The notes: generated by a model from the letters alone, not told the origin. Shown: positions 8,462-17,741, numbered from the stretch's first letter. The stretch is DNA of 64,000 nucleotides from Actinomyces glycerinitolerans (GCF_900098745.1 NZ_FQTT01000015.1:124001-188000); one strand, 5' to 3'. Made by a program: numbers and translations.

Positions 8462-9499
8462 ATGGCGGCCAGGGCCGTGACCATTCAGGAGGTGGCGCGC
8501 CGCGCCGGCGTCTCACCGCAGACCGTGTCCAACGTCCTGAACAATCCCGAGCGCGTCCGTCCGGCCACCGCCCGCAAGGTGCATGCCGCGGTCGACGAGC
8601 TCGGCTACCGCGCCGATGCCGCCGCCCGCCGTCTGCGCACTCGTCGCTCCGACACCATTGGGCTGCGCCTCGCCCCCCTGCCGGCGGGGATATCCGGCGC
8701 CATCCTCGATGTCTTCCTCCACGAGATCACGATGCGCGCCGCCCAACTGGGGCTACGCATCCTGCTGTACACCGCCGCCGATCGCGACGACGAGATCACC
8801 AGACTGCGCGAGCTGGTCGCCTCCGGGGACATCGACGGTGTCATCCTCACCGACACGCAGGCGGGTGATCCGCGCCCCGCCTGGCTGCGCGACAGGGGCG
8901 TGCCATGTGTGTCCTTCGGCAGGCCGTGGGGTGAAGAGGAGGCGGCCGAGCACCCGTGGGTCGACGTGGACGGCGCTGCCGGTACTCGCGCCGCCGCCGA
9001 ATACCTCATCGACACCGGTGCGACGAGGATTGGTTTTCTCGGCTGGCCGGACTCGGCGGGTCAGGGCGTGTCTCGATGCGCCGGGTGGCGCGACGCCGTC
9101 CTGGAGGGCGGGTTGATGAACGCCAGCGACGCCGACGAGCTCGTGACCACCTGCCCCGACAACGTCGCGGATGCCATGCGTGCCGCGACGCAACTACTTA
9201 CACGCCATACCGACATCGATGGACTGGTCTGCGCCTCGGATTCGTTGGCCTTCGGGGCGCTCCTCGCCGTCGGGCCGAAAGTGCGCGTGATCGGCTTCGA
9301 CAACACCCCCGTGGCGCGTGCCGTCGGCCTATCCAGCGTGGATCAACGCATCGACCTCGTCGCGCAGGCCGTTCTCGACCTGCTGGTCAAGGACGGCCGG
9401 GTCGTCGCGCAGGCAGCCGGCAGTCGGGTCATCACCCCCGAGCTGCGAGTGCGCAGCGCCGTCATCCAGGACCCGAGCGTGCTCGGGAGCGATGCCTGA
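8462..9499 (+). CDS. LacI-family transcriptional regulator
   Basis: A 345-residue regulator with an N-terminal helix-turn-helix and hinge (VTIQEVARRAGVSPQTVSNVLN at 7-28, then YRADAAARRLRTRRS). A periplasmic-binding-protein-like effector domain follows, with the patterns DGVILTD, TGATRIGFLGW, DGLVCASDSLAFGAL and VRVIGFDNTPVA. The recognition helix contains SPQTVSNVL, standard for the family. It is divergent from the glucosidase/ABC operon, with paired operators in between, and is probably the local repressor of that operon. The start has RBS-like GGAGAGG just upstream. Confidence 0.93.
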   Translation: MAARAVTIQEVARRAGVSPQTVSNVLNNPERVRPATARKVHAAVDELGYRADAAARRLRTRRSDTIGLRLAPLPAGISGAILDVFLHEITMRAAQLGLRILLYTAADRDDEITRLRELVASGDIDGVILTDTQAGDPRPAWLRDRGVPCVSFGRPWGEEEAAEHPWVDVDGAAGTRAAAEYLIDTGATRIGFLGWPDSAGQGVSRCAGWRDAVLEGGLMNASDADELVTTCPDNVADAMRAATQLLTRHTDIDGLVCASDSLAFGALLAVGPKVRVIGFDNTPVARAVGLSSVDQRIDLVAQAVLDLLVKDGRVVAQAAGSRVITPELRVRSAVIQDPSVLGSDA

Positions 9500-9509
9500 G
9501 CGCGGCAGG

Positions 9510-9785
9510 TCAGCAGCAGCCGGCGGAGACGTTGCTCTCGTCGAAGTCGGCCCGGGCCCGCCACCACTGGCGCGCACTCATCGGCGCGTGGTCGGGGTGC
9601 TCGCGCCGATGCCGTTCGACGTAGCGGTCGTAGGCCGATTCGCCCGTGAAGTCGCGCCACAACCCGCGCGCCCGGGCCAGGCCCGCGCGAATCCGACGCG
9701 CCCGCCGCGCCGCGGAACGCATCCGCGGCGCGGCGGACGCCGTCGTGCAGACGGCCTCGGCCGCCTCGGCGGTCACTTCGGCCAT
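9510..9785 (-). CDS. YbdD/YjiX family protein, CstA partner
   Basis: A 91-residue protein whose core LWRDFTGESAYDRYVERHRREHPDHAPMSARQWWRARAD and Cys-Cys end match the YbdD/YjiX family. These small proteins are usually encoded right after cstA-like pyruvate/peptide transporters. It starts one base after the cstA stop. About 30 extra N-terminal residues, rich in Ala and Arg, precede the family core. It is convergent with lacI, 10 bases apart. Confidence 0.85.
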   Translation of the reverse strand: MAEVTAEAAEAVCTTASAAPRMRSAARRARRIRAGLARARGLWRDFTGESAYDRYVERHRREHPDHAPMSARQWWRARADFDESNVSAGCC

Positions 9786-9786
9786 C

Positions 9787-12171
9787 TCAGCGGTCCTGGG
9801 TGTCCGCGTCGTCCGCCTTGGCGGAGCGGCCCGGAATCAGCGCCGGGTCGCCGACGAGCGCGTACTCGTTGACGAGCTTCTTCTCCAGCGGGCTGGCGAT
9901 CAGGTGCTCGGGGGCGTAGAAGTTCGACTCCTGATACGGATCCTCGGAGGTGGTGGTGTCGCCCGCGCGCACGGCCCGCACCATGGTGATGGCCGCACAC
10001 AGCATGACGAAGGCGACGAGCACGAGGAACACGACCGACAGCGTCCCCTGGATCATGGTGTTGCGAATAATGGCTCGCTGCACGCTGATCGCCTCCGCGT
10101 CGGTGAGCGTGGGCAGCAGCGCCCGCGCATCACGCCATTGCTGGAAGTAGCCCACCTGCGGATCGGTGGAGAAGATCTTCTGCCACGACGCCGTGAAGGT
10201 GACGGCCGTGTCGAAGACCAGCGGGATCGCGGGAATCCACGCGTACTTCAGCCGCCCCTTGCGCACCGTCATCACCAGGCACAGCAGCAGGGCGATGGCC
10301 GCGATGAGCTGATTGGCGATGCCGAACAGCGGGTAGAGCGTCTGAATGCCGCCGCGCGGGTCGGTCACGCCCATGAGCAGCAGCGAACCCCAGGCCGCCA
10401 CGACGACGCCGGTGGTCGCCCACGCCCCCACGTGCCAGGACGGGTCGCGGAACTTCGGCCAGATGTTGCCCAGGGCGTCACCGAGCTGGAAGCGCGCCAC
10501 GCGAGTGACGGCGTCGACGGCGGAGAGGATGAACAGCGCCTCGAACATGATGGCGAAGTGGTACCAGAAGCCCATCATCGTCCGGCCGCCGCCGATCTGG
10601 TGGAGGATGTGCGACATGCCCACGCTCAGCGTGGGGGCGCCGCCGGTGCGGGAGATGATGCTCGGCTCGCCGACGTCGGAGGCAACCTGCTCCAGCGCCT
10701 CGGCCCCCGTGTACGTCTTCGGATTTCCGTCCTCGTCCCAGGAGTCCCACACCGGAACCAGCGAGTCCCCGTGGGCGTCGGTCACCCCGAGGTTGGCGAC
10801 GGCCGCTGCCGCCACCTCCTCGCGGTTGGAGGCGGTGGCGACGACGTCGTCGCCCGCGAGTGCGTTCATGGTGGCGGCGGAGGTGTTCATGGAGAAGTAG
10901 ATGCCCGGGCTCAGAGAGACCGCGGCCGCCAGGGCCATGATCGCGACGAAGGACTCCATGAGCATGCCGCCGTAACCGATCATGCGGACCTGGCTCTCCT
11001 TCTGAATCATCTTCGGGCTGGTGCCGGAGGACACGGTGGCGTGCATGCCGGACAGGGCGCCGCAGGCGATGGTGATGAACAGGAAGGGGAAGAGCTTGCC
11101 GGCGAATACGGGGCCGTCGGTGTTCAGGGCGAACTCGGAGACGGCGGCCATCTCGACCACGGGCCGCACGATGATGATGCCGGCGGCCAGGACCGCGATG
11201 GTGCCGACCTTCATGAAGGTGGACAGGTAGTCGCGCGGGGTGAGCAGTACCCACACGGGTAGGACGGCGGCGAGGAAGCCGTAGACGATCATGCACCACA
11301 CCAGGGTGGTGGGCGACAGGTGCAGGTACTGGCCGAAGGAGGACTCCGCGACCCAGCGCCCGGAGATGATGACGCCGATGAGTACGGCGAAGCCGACGAG
11401 CGAGACCTGGGTGATGCGGCCGGGCTGGACGAAGCGCAGCCACAGGCCCATGCAGATGGCGATCGGGATGGTGCAGCCGACAGAGAAGACGCCCCAGGGG
11501 GACTCGGCGAGCGCGTTGACGCACACCATGGCCAGCACCGCCAGCACGATCATCAGCATGACCAGGACGATGACAGTGGCCACGGTGCCGCCGACCCGAC
11601 CGATCTCGTCGGTCGCCATCTGCCCCAGGGAGCGGCCGCCGCGGCGCATGGAGAAGAACAGCACCAGCATGTCCTGAACCGCGCCGGCGACGACGACGCC
11701 GAGGATGATCCACAGCGTGCCCGGCAGGTAGCCCATCTGGGCGGCCAGGACGGGGCCCACCAGCGGGCCCGCGCCGGCGATGGCGGCGAAGTGGTGGCCG
11801 TAGAGGACCACGCGGTGGGTCGGATCGAAGTCGCGGCCGTTGTTGATGCGCTCGGCCGGGGTGGCGTTGGTGTCGTCGGGCCGCATGATGGTGCGCTGGA
11901 TGTACAGGGCGTAGAAGCGGTAGCCGATGGCGTAGGTGCAGATCGCGGTGACCACGAACCAGATGGTGTTGACGTTCTCGCCGCGTGCGACGGCGAGCAT
12001 CCACCAGCCCAGCACGCCCAGGGCCGTGATGGCGACCCACAGGGCGATCTTCTTCGGGGTCCACTTGGTATGCGGCTTTATGCCTACGGGTACGCCCTGA
12101 CGGTTGCGGATGATCAGGCGCTCTTCGTCGGGGGAGTAGGAGGGACGGGCGGGAGCTATGTCGGTTTCCAT
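9787..12171 (-). CDS. cstA: carbon starvation protein CstA (pyruvate/peptide transporter family)
   Basis: A 794-residue polytopic membrane protein of the CstA family. Diagnostic stretches include RVVLYGHHFAAIAGAGPLVGP, GAVQDMLVLFFSMRRGGRSLG and GALSGMHATVSSGTSPKMI. CstA proteins import pyruvate or small peptides in carbon limitation. The best start is the ATG at 12171 (METDIAP); upstream frame is low complexity. A tandem ATG 12-15 bases earlier is possible. The protein carries a loop of about 55 residues around NREEVAAAAVANLG...PVWDSWDEDGNPK that looks extracytoplasmic. It heads a two-gene unit with the YbdD-like gene. Confidence 0.93.
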   Translation of the reverse strand: METDIAPARPSYSPDEERLIIRNRQGVPVGIKPHTKWTPKKIALWVAITALGVLGWWMLAVARGENVNTIWFVVTAICTYAIGYRFYALYIQRTIMRPDDTNATPAERINNGRDFDPTHRVVLYGHHFAAIAGAGPLVGPVLAAQMGYLPGTLWIILGVVVAGAVQDMLVLFFSMRRGGRSLGQMATDEIGRVGGTVATVIVLVMLMIVLAVLAMVCVNALAESPWGVFSVGCTIPIAICMGLWLRFVQPGRITQVSLVGFAVLIGVIISGRWVAESSFGQYLHLSPTTLVWCMIVYGFLAAVLPVWVLLTPRDYLSTFMKVGTIAVLAAGIIIVRPVVEMAAVSEFALNTDGPVFAGKLFPFLFITIACGALSGMHATVSSGTSPKMIQKESQVRMIGYGGMLMESFVAIMALAAAVSLSPGIYFSMNTSAATMNALAGDDVVATASNREEVAAAAVANLGVTDAHGDSLVPVWDSWDEDGNPKTYTGAEALEQVASDVGEPSIISRTGGAPTLSVGMSHILHQIGGGRTMMGFWYHFAIMFEALFILSAVDAVTRVARFQLGDALGNIWPKFRDPSWHVGAWATTGVVVAAWGSLLLMGVTDPRGGIQTLYPLFGIANQLIAAIALLLCLVMTVRKGRLKYAWIPAIPLVFDTAVTFTASWQKIFSTDPQVGYFQQWRDARALLPTLTDAEAISVQRAIIRNTMIQGTLSVVFLVLVAFVMLCAAITMVRAVRAGDTTTSEDPYQESNFYAPEHLIASPLEKKLVNEYALVGDPALIPGRSAKADDADTQDR

Positions 12172-12344
12172 GCAGTCTCTCATCATCGAGGAGGGGATAA
12201 ACGAACGTCGGGCCGGGGAGGGCCCGTACTCGGGCAGCTTAGTTCTCACATAAGTGACCGGACAATTACCGTCACGTGCTGTCACGATATCCGTTGCCGC
12301 CGACGTGTCGGGAATCTTCATGGGTCTCCGGCTAGCCTGACCCC
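12172..12344. promoter_or_regulatory. divergent promoter region of cstA and the antiporter gene
   Basis: 173 bases between two divergent genes. An imperfect 22-bp palindrome, GTGAC-N12-GTCAC, sits at about 12255-12276. Its half-site spacing does not fit a CRP/GlxR box, so the binding factor is unknown. No clear -35/-10 pair is recognised. Confidence 0.35.
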
Positions 12345-13931
12345 GTGCCAGACCTACTCGCCTCCGTCGTCGACGTGCTCGCCTCCGCGCCGATCCTGAC
12401 CGTCTTCCTGGTGATCGGGGTGGGCACCGCCGTCGGGCAGATCCCCTTCGGGCCGATCCGCTTCGGGGCCGCCGGAGCACTGTTCGTCGGCCTCGCCGTC
12501 GGCGCCCTGGATCCGAGCCTGGGGGAGAACCTTACCCTGCTGCGCAGCCTGGGCCTGGGACTGTTCTGCTACACCGTCGGCATCGGGGCCGGCAACACCT
12601 TCTTCCGCAACCTGCGGCGCCAGCTGCCGCTCATGGCCCTGTGCGTGCTGGCGCTCGTGCTCGCCGGCGGCGCCGGGGCGGTGTACGCCCGCCTGACCGG
12701 CATCAGCCCCGCCATGGATGCGGGCGCTTACGCGGGGGCCCTGACCAGCCCGGTCCTGGACTCCGCGATCGAGGCCGCCGGCACCCAGGAGCCCGCCGTC
12801 GGTTACGCCCTGGCCTACCCGGTCGGCGTCGCCGTCGCCATCCTCATTGTCGCGATGGTCATCGGCCGCGACTGGCCCGGGCGCCGCGACCCCCGCCCCG
12901 CCTCGGCCGACGGCCTGGAGGCCACCAGCGTGTTCCTGCTGCGCCGCGTCGCCCTGAGCGAGCTGGAGGCCTTCCAGCGCAACCGCATCCGCATCTCCTA
13001 CCTGGAACGCGACGGCGCCACCCGCGTCGTCTCCCCCGACGAGGAGCTGCTGCCGGGCGACAAGGTGGTGATCGTCGGCGCCCCGACCGCCCTGGAGGAC
13101 GCCATTCATGAGCTCGGCACCGGCTACGACCGTTGCCTGGCCAAGGACCGCACCGTGGTCGACTACCGGCGCCTGACCGTCTCCTCCACCCGCGTGGCGG
13201 GACGCACCATCGGCGAACTCGACATGCACGGCCGCTTCCAGGGCGTCATCACCCGCGTGCGCCGTGGCGACCTGGACCTGCTCGCCAACGACGACCTGGT
13301 GCTCGAGCTCGGCGACCGGGTGCTGGCCGTGGTGCCCTCCGGGGATCTGGAGCGGGCCGCCGACTACTTCGGCGACTCCGAGAAGTCCATCGCCCAGATC
13401 GACGCCTTCTCCGTCGGGGTGGGCATGGCGCTGGGCGTACTCGCGGGGCTGGTCGCCATCCCGCTGCCCGGCGGCATCACCCTGCGGCTGGGTGTGGCCG
13501 CGGGGCCGCTCGTGGTCGGCATGGTGCTGGGTCGTCTGGGCCGCACCGGTCCCTTCATCTGGCAGCTGCCGCACGCCGCCAACGCCACCATCCGTCAGCT
13601 CGGGCTGCTGTTCTTCCTGGCCGCCATCGGCCTGGCCTCCGGCCAGGACTTCGCCGCCTCCGCCTTCTCGATGACGGGGCTGGCGGTAGGTGGCCTGGCC
13701 GCGCTCGTCGTGGGGGTGGGCGCGGTGGTGCTGTTGGCGGGCGCCCGCCGGGTGGGGTTGAGCGCACCGCGCGCGGCCGGCGGCCTGGCGGGGCTCGTGG
13801 GCCAGCCCGCCATCCTCGCCTTCGCCCTGTCCAAGCGTGACGACGAGCGGGTGGAGGCCGGCTACGCCACTCTGTTCGCCCTGGCGATCGTGGTGAAGAT
13901 CGTCATGGTGCAGGTGCTTGTGGCGGTGTAG
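12345..13931 (+). CDS. AspT/YidE-type antiporter with two RCK-C (TrkA-C) domains
   Basis: A 528-residue membrane protein with two hydrophobic halves (about 1-170 and 355-528) around a cytosolic region with two TrkA-C/RCK-C modules. The modules show EELLPGDKVVIVGAPTALE and LVLELGDRVLAVVPSGDLE. Each membrane half carries the duplicated pattern seen in YidE/YbjL/AspT transporters (GLGLFCYTVGIGAG and LGLLFFLAAIGLASG; ALTSPVLDSAIEA and LVGQPAILAFALSK). Members exchange amino or carboxylic acids such as aspartate/alanine; the substrate here is unknown. The GTG start follows a short leader divergent from cstA. Confidence 0.85.
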   Translation: MPDLLASVVDVLASAPILTVFLVIGVGTAVGQIPFGPIRFGAAGALFVGLAVGALDPSLGENLTLLRSLGLGLFCYTVGIGAGNTFFRNLRRQLPLMALCVLALVLAGGAGAVYARLTGISPAMDAGAYAGALTSPVLDSAIEAAGTQEPAVGYALAYPVGVAVAILIVAMVIGRDWPGRRDPRPASADGLEATSVFLLRRVALSELEAFQRNRIRISYLERDGATRVVSPDEELLPGDKVVIVGAPTALEDAIHELGTGYDRCLAKDRTVVDYRRLTVSSTRVAGRTIGELDMHGRFQGVITRVRRGDLDLLANDDLVLELGDRVLAVVPSGDLERAADYFGDSEKSIAQIDAFSVGVGMALGVLAGLVAIPLPGGITLRLGVAAGPLVVGMVLGRLGRTGPFIWQLPHAANATIRQLGLLFFLAAIGLASGQDFAASAFSMTGLAVGGLAALVVGVGAVVLLAGARRVGLSAPRAAGGLAGLVGQPAILAFALSKRDDERVEAGYATLFALAIVVKIVMVQVLVAV

Positions 13932-13945
13932 GGGCGGCCGGGGGC

Positions 13946-13968
13946 CGGGAAGTACGTGGAACTTCCCG
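13946..13968. terminator. hairpin between convergent genes
   Basis: Arms CGGGAAGT (13946-13953) and ACTTCCCG (13961-13968) form an 8-bp stem with a 7-base loop, 15 bases after the antiporter stop and 80 before the mtnN stop. No T-run is present, so it is only a plausible terminator. Confidence 0.4.
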
Positions 13969-14047
13969 CATAAACGTACGTGGTGGCTTCCGTACAATCG
14001 CCGGCTCATGCCGCGGGCGTCTTGGCCCCGGGCACGGCTCGCACCGC

Positions 14048-14812
14048 TCAGCCCAGCGCCGCCAACACCACGGCGGCCGAGCGGGCAGCGGCCTCATCGG
14101 CGCCGATGTGGAAGTCCTGGCCGGCCTCCGGGCCGCACAGGTCCGAGACGCCGCGGATTGAGGCGAAGGGGATGGCCGCGGCGTGTGCCACCTGGGCCAG
14201 GGCGGTCGATTCCATATCGGTGCTGACTGCCTGCGGGAAGCGCTCGCGGGTGTCCTTCACGTTCGCGGCGGTGACGAAGGAGCCGCCCGCGAGCATCTGC
14301 CCCACGTGGATGTGGGCGGATCCGGCGGCCGGCGTGGCGGCGTGCAGGGCGTCTGCGGCCGCTCCGGCGCGTGCCACCAGACCCGGATCGCCGGTGAAGG
14401 TGGCCGGCTGCCCCGGGGTTTGGCCCGGTGCATAGCCGAAGGCGGTGGCATCCACATCCGTGTAGGCCAGCTCGGTAGACACGCACACGTCCCCAACCTC
14501 GACCTCCCGACCCAGGCCGCCGGTAGTGCCGGCGGAGACGATGAGCTCCGGGGCCACCTGCGTGAGCACCGTCGCCAGGGCGCTCGCGGATGCCACCAGT
14601 CCGATGCCCGAGCGCACCAGGAGCAACTCGCGCGCTCCCCCCAGGTCCAGCGGCCAGGCCTCGGCACCGCCCGGAAGACGCGGGGCGGTCGCGTCAACAA
14701 GCTGCGGCAGACGATCCAGGAAGGGCTGGGCCTCCTCCGGCATCGCCACCACGACCACGGCGGCCACTCGACGGCGGATCGACTGCGGCACATGACTAGG
14801 AATCGCGCTCAT
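14048..14812 (-). CDS. mtnN: 5'-methylthioadenosine/S-adenosylhomocysteine nucleosidase
   Basis: A 254-residue nucleoside phosphorylase-fold enzyme that splits adenine from methylthioadenosine and S-adenosylhomocysteine. Seen are VVVAMPEEAQPFL at about 20-32, the base of the active site in LLVRSGIGLVASASA, VSAGTTGGLG, the purine/ribose motif STDMESTALAQVA with its conserved Met-Glu, and IRGVSDL with its Asp. The product ribosylhomocysteine is the substrate of LuxS, encoded 1.2 kb away at 16034. The gene begins 9 bases after the stop of 14822-15685 and may be co-transcribed with it. Confidence 0.9.
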   Translation of the reverse strand: MSAIPSHVPQSIRRRVAAVVVVAMPEEAQPFLDRLPQLVDATAPRLPGGAEAWPLDLGGARELLLVRSGIGLVASASALATVLTQVAPELIVSAGTTGGLGREVEVGDVCVSTELAYTDVDATAFGYAPGQTPGQPATFTGDPGLVARAGAAADALHAATPAAGSAHIHVGQMLAGGSFVTAANVKDTRERFPQAVSTDMESTALAQVAHAAAIPFASIRGVSDLCGPEAGQDFHIGADEAAARSAAVVLAALG

Positions 14813-14821
14813 ACCCCGAGC

Positions 14822-15685
14822 TTAGGCCTCCCGATCGGGCCAGTAGCCCAGGCGTTGCGCTACGGGTCGCACCAGTTCGACGGTCTGATGCGTGAGTACT
14901 TGGCGTGAGGTCAACCGCAGCGGCGTGTAGCCGTGCGCGACGAGCCATTGGTCGCGATGGCGGTCGTGCTCCCAGTCGGCCCGCTGGCTATGGAACTCGT
15001 GCCCGTCGGTCTCGATGTCTATCCGCCCCAGCAGCAAATCCAACTCTCCTATGGGCACCTCTACCCCCACCTCTGGTGTGGCGCCCGCCTCCTCAAGTTC
15101 GTAGCGCGCAATGGTCTCCAGCAGCGAGCGTGCCTTGGGGTTGGCCCGGTCCAGCAGCCGGCGCAGTGGGCCATTGCGGTTGCCGTGCAATCTGGCGCGA
15201 AGCTGATCCTTGGTGACCAGGCCGCCCCGTAGAGCCGCATCCAGGGCGATCAGCGCGTCCAGCGGCCCCGCGCACCGCATGAAGGTGATCAGCATGGTTT
15301 CCGCATCGGCGTAGGGCGAGCCGAGCGGGTCAACGTAAAGGTCGGGGATGTGATGACAGGTGGTGCGCAGCGGAGCCGCCCGCGGCGTGGTGGACACCAG
15401 CACATGTACGTTGGGGCCGGGGGTGTCCTGAGTGGGGAGCCCACAGGCGACGACACCATGGGCACAGCCAATTAGTCCGCCCATCTGCCGGGCGACAATG
15501 ACTTCCCGCTTCGTCCCGGGAAGGGCGATGACTCGCCCCGGATGCTCCTGGACCACGCCCTGCTCCACCATGCGCGCGAGTGTGCGCCGAGCGGTGCGGT
15601 CGGCGGAGAGGTAGCGCGCCCGGGCAGCGCCGTGCGCCGCCGCCAGCACCCGCAGGATCTGGTCCTGCCTGTTCGCATACCCCAT
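14822..15685 (-). CDS. DUF559-like endonuclease-fold protein with N-terminal wing-helix region
   Basis: A 287-residue protein. The N-terminal half resembles AbiEi/transcription-regulator-like winged-helix proteins common in Actinobacteria (RYLSADRTARRTLARMVEQGVVQEHPGRVIALPG). The C-terminal ~100 residues (ARSLLETIARYELEEAG, VEVPIGELDLLLGRIDIETDGHEFHSQRADWEHDRHRDQWLVAHGYTPLRLT) match the DUF559/Vsr-like nuclease fold. E/D-x(n)-D-x-D and the H-x(7)-D-x(2)-R spacing are visible. Function is unknown; members may be nucleic-acid binding rather than active nucleases. It may form an operon with mtnN. Confidence 0.6.
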   Translation of the reverse strand: MGYANRQDQILRVLAAAHGAARARYLSADRTARRTLARMVEQGVVQEHPGRVIALPGTKREVIVARQMGGLIGCAHGVVACGLPTQDTPGPNVHVLVSTTPRAAPLRTTCHHIPDLYVDPLGSPYADAETMLITFMRCAGPLDALIALDAALRGGLVTKDQLRARLHGNRNGPLRRLLDRANPKARSLLETIARYELEEAGATPEVGVEVPIGELDLLLGRIDIETDGHEFHSQRADWEHDRHRDQWLVAHGYTPLRLTSRQVLTHQTVELVRPVAQRLGYWPDREA

Positions 15686-15888
15686 GGAGTGAGCATCGAC
15701 TGGGCAGGCGCTGCCGACAATGCCGAATACCCAGCCTGTGGATAACCTGTTGCGGAAAGTGACTTATCCATAAGGCGGGCCGGCTCACGCTATAGACACC
15801 CCAATTAAGGCCTGTCGCACACACGTCGGTTGCATGGGCCCCGCCGGGTGCTGGCTTGGATGTCAGCGGGTGTTCGTGAGCTCAGAAA
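15686..15888. other. intergenic stretch upstream of the DUF559-like gene
   Basis: No gene is seen. It should hold the promoter of the leftward gene starting at 15685. It ends at the miniature inverted-repeat element starting at 15889. Confidence 0.5.
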
Positions 15889-16019
15889 TGTCCATCGGTG
15901 ACCACTTTGGCAGAAACGATCCAGTACTCTCCAACAGAGACCAGCTCAAACCCTTGCAACTACGCCGGTTCCGGTTGCGCCGGCATGCCGGTCAACGTCA
16001 AAGTGGTCACCGATGGACA
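15889..16019. mobile_element. MITE-like element, 131 bp, perfect 21-bp terminal inverted repeats, next to luxS
   Basis: Bases 15889-15909 (TGTCCATCGGTGACCACTTT...) are repeated in perfect inverse at 15999-16019, enclosing 89 bp without coding capacity. The sequence CATCGGTGAC is shared with the IS481-like ends at 949-1468, so both may be moved by related transposases. It ends 15 bases after the luxS stop and could form a transcript hairpin there. No clear target duplication. Confidence 0.7.
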
Positions 16020-16033
16020 CTTTCCGCCGCACG

Positions 16034-16501
16034 CTAACTGGCGAACACGGTCTCCCACTGATCGCGCTTGTCCAGGAAGCCGCGGACCGCCTCCTGGGCG
16101 GCCTCCAGCGAGTGGTGGGCGCCCCAACCGCACTGGACCTCATTGGCGGCCGGCACTTCCGTCGCCTCAAGGATGTCGCGGAACGTCGCCTCGAGCAGTG
16201 GCAGGAACTCCTCCGGCTCCAAGCCCAGGGTCAGCGCGTAGAAACCGGTCTGGCATCCCATCGGCCCCCAGTCGATCAGCCGGTCGGTGTGGTTGCGCAT
16301 GAGTTCGGCGGTCAGGTGTTCGATCGAGTGCACGGCCCGCATCTCCAGGTGCTCCCGGTTGGGCTGGCAGAAGCGCACATCGTATTTGACCAGCTCGTCA
16401 CCGCCAGGGAGCCGCTTGCGGTCCGCGATGCGCACGAACGGCGCCGCCACCTTGGTGTGGTCGAGGTTGAAGGACTCCACGTTCATACGGTGCTTGGCCA
16501 T
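16034..16501 (-). CDS. luxS: S-ribosylhomocysteine lyase LuxS
   Basis: A 155-residue enzyme of normal family length that cleaves S-ribosylhomocysteine to homocysteine and the AI-2 precursor DPD. The metal site HSIEH (58-62), the catalytic cysteine in [10 protein letters not shown] (Cys83) and the later metal-ligand Cys124 in [10 protein letters not shown] are all present, so it should be active. It is divergent from 16540, with 38 bases between. MtnN (14048), which makes its substrate, and an AI-2E-family membrane protein (21943) are in the same window. Confidence 0.97.
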   Translation of the reverse strand: MAKHRMNVESFNLDHTKVAAPFVRIADRKRLPGGDELVKYDVRFCQPNREHLEMRAVHSIEHLTAELMRNHTDRLIDWGPMGCQTGFYALTLGLEPEEFLPLLEATFRDILEATEVPAANEVQCGWGAHHSLEAAQEAVRGFLDKRDQWETVFAS

Positions 16502-16539
16502 GGCTTCAGGCTAGCCGCATTCCGGGCAAGAATGGCGAC

Positions 16540-17451
16540 ATGAGCCTGCCCCTCGCCCGCATCGTGGTCGGCCCCGCCGACGCCCCAACCCTCATCCTCC
16601 TCCACGGCATCACCGGCTCCGCCATCTCCCAGGCGGACGCCATCGACCACTGGGTGGCCCGGGGCTACCGGGTGGTTGCTGCCGACGCCCGCGGCCACGG
16701 CCTGTCCCCGCGGTGGACGTCGGCGCAGCTGGCCCGGGCCGGGGACGTGCTCGTCGATGACGTGATCGACCTCCTGGAGGAACTGTGTCCGACTCCCTCC
16801 GCCGCCTCGGGCGAGGTAGGTAGGGAGCCGAGTCCGTCGCTTCCCCCCGGGGCCGGAGCCGGGAGCCTCGCCGGCGGTCGGGCCGGATCAGTGCCCGCCG
16901 ACCCAGGTCGCCGGCCGGTCCTGATCGGTCATTCCATGGGGGCGGCCACCGCCATGGTGGTGGCCCTCCGGCACCCGGAGTTGGTCTCCGGGGCCGTGCT
17001 GTTGGATCCCGCGCGGTATGGCAGTCGCACGCCGCAGGAGCTGCTGGAGCGGGGCGCCGCCCGCAAGCGCGCCCGCGCGGCCGAGCTGGCCGACCTGCCC
17101 GGCACCGTCACTCGCGCCCTGGCCGACCCGGAGATGCCCGTCGCCGAGGCCGTCGCCGGCGTGTGGGCGAGCCAGCGGGTCGACCCGGCGCTGCTGGACA
17201 CCGGCGTGGTCGCGCCACCGGTGCCATGGGAGGAGGCAATGGCGGCACTGACGGTGCCCACACTCCTGGTCACCGGCGACCGCCCCGGCTCGGCCCGCGT
17301 GGGTCCCGCGGGCCTGGACCTTCTCGACCGCATCGCCAACCCACACGTCGAGACCGCGCTCGTACCCGGCGCGGGCCATGACGTGCGCCGCACCCGCCCC
17401 GATGGCTTCTGGGCGGCCGTGGACCCCTGGCTGGAGCGGCTGCTGCGCTGA
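16540..17451 (+). CDS. alpha/beta hydrolase
   Basis: A 303-residue alpha/beta hydrolase. LILLHGITGSAISQA near 18-32 gives the oxyanion-hole His-Gly. LIGHSMGAATAMV holds the nucleophile Ser (elbow GHSMG at about 130). VPTLLVTGDRPGSAR fits the acid region, and VPGAGHDVRRTRPDGF the catalytic His. A low-complexity insert of about 35 residues (Pro/Ser/Gly-rich, about 86-120) interrupts the canonical fold before the nucleophile strand, so it may be a flexible loop. Substrate unknown. The product is cytosolic by absence of a signal. Confidence 0.85.
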   Translation: MSLPLARIVVGPADAPTLILLHGITGSAISQADAIDHWVARGYRVVAADARGHGLSPRWTSAQLARAGDVLVDDVIDLLEELCPTPSAASGEVGREPSPSLPPGAGAGSLAGGRAGSVPADPGRRPVLIGHSMGAATAMVVALRHPELVSGAVLLDPARYGSRTPQELLERGAARKRARAAELADLPGTVTRALADPEMPVAEAVAGVWASQRVDPALLDTGVVAPPVPWEEAMAALTVPTLLVTGDRPGSARVGPAGLDLLDRIANPHVETALVPGAGHDVRRTRPDGFWAAVDPWLERLLR

Positions 17452-17522
17452 ACCCCGGAGCGGCGGCATTCCTCCCCCGACGATGTGTGGACACGCCGTG
17501 CGCAGACAAGCAGGCGAGGTGT

Positions 17523-17612
17523 TCGCCTCGCGCGGTCGGGAGGTTTGCGGTGGCCGAGCTCACGGGGGAGGTTGGTCGCGCGCTCGCCTCGCGCGGTCGG
17601 GAGGTTTGCGGT
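17523..17612. repeat. two perfect 29-bp direct repeats
   Basis: 17523-17551 and 17584-17612 are identical over 29 bases (core CGCGCGGTCGGGAGGTTTGC), 61 bases apart, in the gap between the hydrolase and the DASS transporter genes. Their role is unknown; they may be regulatory or replication slippage. Confidence 0.7.
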
Positions 17613-17741
17613 CCGGTTACCAATGCCGTGGGCGGTAGCCGCTTCGGGCATTTGCGCCGCGCATCACATAGGCTTTCCCTACCCGGCAAAGACGTCGGGG
17701 ACACCCCCGGACACCGGCACCGGGTGCCACGAGGAGGAGCT

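Noticed and set aside
9646-11262. Long + strand ORF opposite cstA
   Set aside because: His/Gly/Asp-rich shadow of a real CstA gene, with no domain or RBS.
12255-12276. CRP/GlxR site before cstA
   Set aside because: Half-sites GTGAC/GTCAC are 12 bases apart instead of 6, so the match is not convincing.
12354-14009. Long - strand ORF (551 codons) opposite the antiporter
   Set aside because: The + strand encodes a clear membrane protein with TrkA-C repeats; the reverse frame is low complexity.
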